DNA of 7,618 nucleotides, taken from the NCBI GenBank assembly GCA_964292325.1, contig CAXYVG010000140.1, positions 1 to 7,618 on the forward strand, given 5' to 3'. The notes beneath the pieces were generated by a model. That model was not told the origin of the DNA. It was given only the letters and a program-made list of their open reading frames with translations, and searched no databases. Source of the DNA: CTSoil-075 sp964292325. Lineage in GTDB: Bacteria > Bacillota > Negativicutes > DSM-13327. Made by a program: the position numbers and the translations under genes. Positions 7,309-7,618 of this stretch are shown here, piece after piece; position 1 is the first letter of the stretch, and the number at the start of each line of letters is the position of its first letter.

Positions 7309-7477
7309 GCAACCGGATAAATCCGGGGCGTTCGCTGGCAGCAACCGAGCCACTGATATGCTCCTCAATAAGTCGTTGGGATCTGATGGCAAAACCTGCC
7401 GCTTCAATTTCACGACGCTGGTTTTCTGTGGTCTGTTCCAGAGTTGAGACCCTGCAGTAGGCAAAAACACGTGACAT
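7304..7477 (-). pseudogene. 5' fragment of a second serine resolvase, interrupted by the transposon
   Basis: The frame begins MSRVFAYCRVSTLEQTTENQ and runs to ERPGFIRLLD at residue 58, a typical N-terminal resolvase/invertase catalytic domain with the nucleophile S11 in YCRVS. It closely resembles resolvases of Tn3-family elements on enterobacterial plasmids as I recall them. At the transposon edge the frame enters the inverted repeat and ends after seven unrelated residues (GVRGPMM). The conserved arginine pair near residues 68-71, the long helix and the helix-turn-helix are absent, so the fragment cannot work. The start at 7477 has GGAAA about 7 bases upstream. It differs clearly from the intact tnpR in the window, so it is the target gene, not a duplicate. 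The rest of the gene should lie beyond the left end of the transposon if no rearrangement occurred. Confidence 0.88.
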
Positions 7478-7501
7478 GGGAAACTTTCCGTACGAAATAG
7501 G

Positions 7502-7591
7502 TGTCCGAATTATAACGTATGTCCGAAATTAATTTCACTAAGTTTCGGACATGTGCTGTAAGCGGTGTACGAAACCGACCGGTTTCGGTCA
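7502..7591. other. Probable res site of the interrupted element
   Basis: Upstream of the broken resolvase, copies of TGTCCGAAA recur: TGTCCGAA at 7502-7509; a perfect 9-base inverted pair TGTCCGAAA (7520-7528) and TTTCGGACA (7543-7551); and a degenerate inverted pair TGTACGAAA (7566-7574) and TTTCGGTCA (7583-7591). Clustered inverted arms just upstream of a tnpR are what a res site looks like. Subsite borders are less regular than in the intact res, and the centre of the last pair is GC-rich, so assignment of sites I-III is uncertain. No gene can be supported from 7478 to 7618. Confidence 0.55.
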
Positions 7592-7618
7592 TAGCCAATC
7601 CATAACATATGGAAACTA

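Noticed and set aside
7410..7598. 62-codon minus-strand open frame MAMTETGRF...
   Set aside because: It overlaps the resolvase fragment in another frame and spans the res-like repeats; no family resemblance.
7609..7618. ATG at 7609 as start of a divergent tnpA of the disrupted element
   Set aside because: Position would suit, but only three codons are visible and no Shine-Dalgarno sequence precedes it.
1..7618. CRISPR array, tRNA or rRNA genes
   Set aside because: No regularly spaced direct repeats and no tRNA or rRNA-like sequence were seen.

Overview
The window is most of a Tn3-family transposon with one end missing, inserted into the resolvase gene of a second mobile element. No 16S rRNA or housekeeping gene is present, so the host is inferred only from style: the transposase, the interrupted resolvase and the Shine-Dalgarno spacing look like a gammaproteobacterial, probably enterobacterial, plasmid or other mobile DNA. 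Species cannot be told. || Layout, left to right. Positions 71-4102 hold three genes on the minus strand, read right to left: a serine resolvase (tnpR, 3533-4102), a SIR2-family protein (2134-3525) and a HerA-type ATPase (71-2137). The spacing is operon-like: 7 bases from tnpR stop to SIR2 start, and a 4-base ATGA overlap between SIR2 and herA. A possible fourth reading frame starts at the extreme left edge (1-19) and runs out of the window. Positions 4103-4261 are the divergent intergenic region, in which a complete three-subsite resolution site (res I, II, III) can be read, along with a good -10 box. Positions 4262-7270 encode the 1002-residue Tn3-family transposase TnpA on the plus strand. 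Its stop codon lies inside a 38-base terminal inverted repeat (7266-7303). Beyond that, 7304-7477 is the first 58 codons of a different serine resolvase, cut by the insertion, and 7502-7591 holds repeats that look like the res site of that disrupted element. The left inverted repeat is not in the window. || How the genes work together. TnpA and the inverted repeats carry out replicative transposition; TnpR acting at res resolves the cointegrate. The SIR2 and HerA proteins match the two-gene SIR2-HerA anti-phage system, in which a SIR2 enzyme (NAD+-consuming in characterised members) works in a complex with a hexameric HerA ATPase. Here the defence pair sits inside the transposon as cargo, directly behind tnpR and apparently in the same transcript, so the resolvase/res circuit that controls the transposon may also control the defence genes. 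That arrangement is the main point of interest; the protein families themselves are known.
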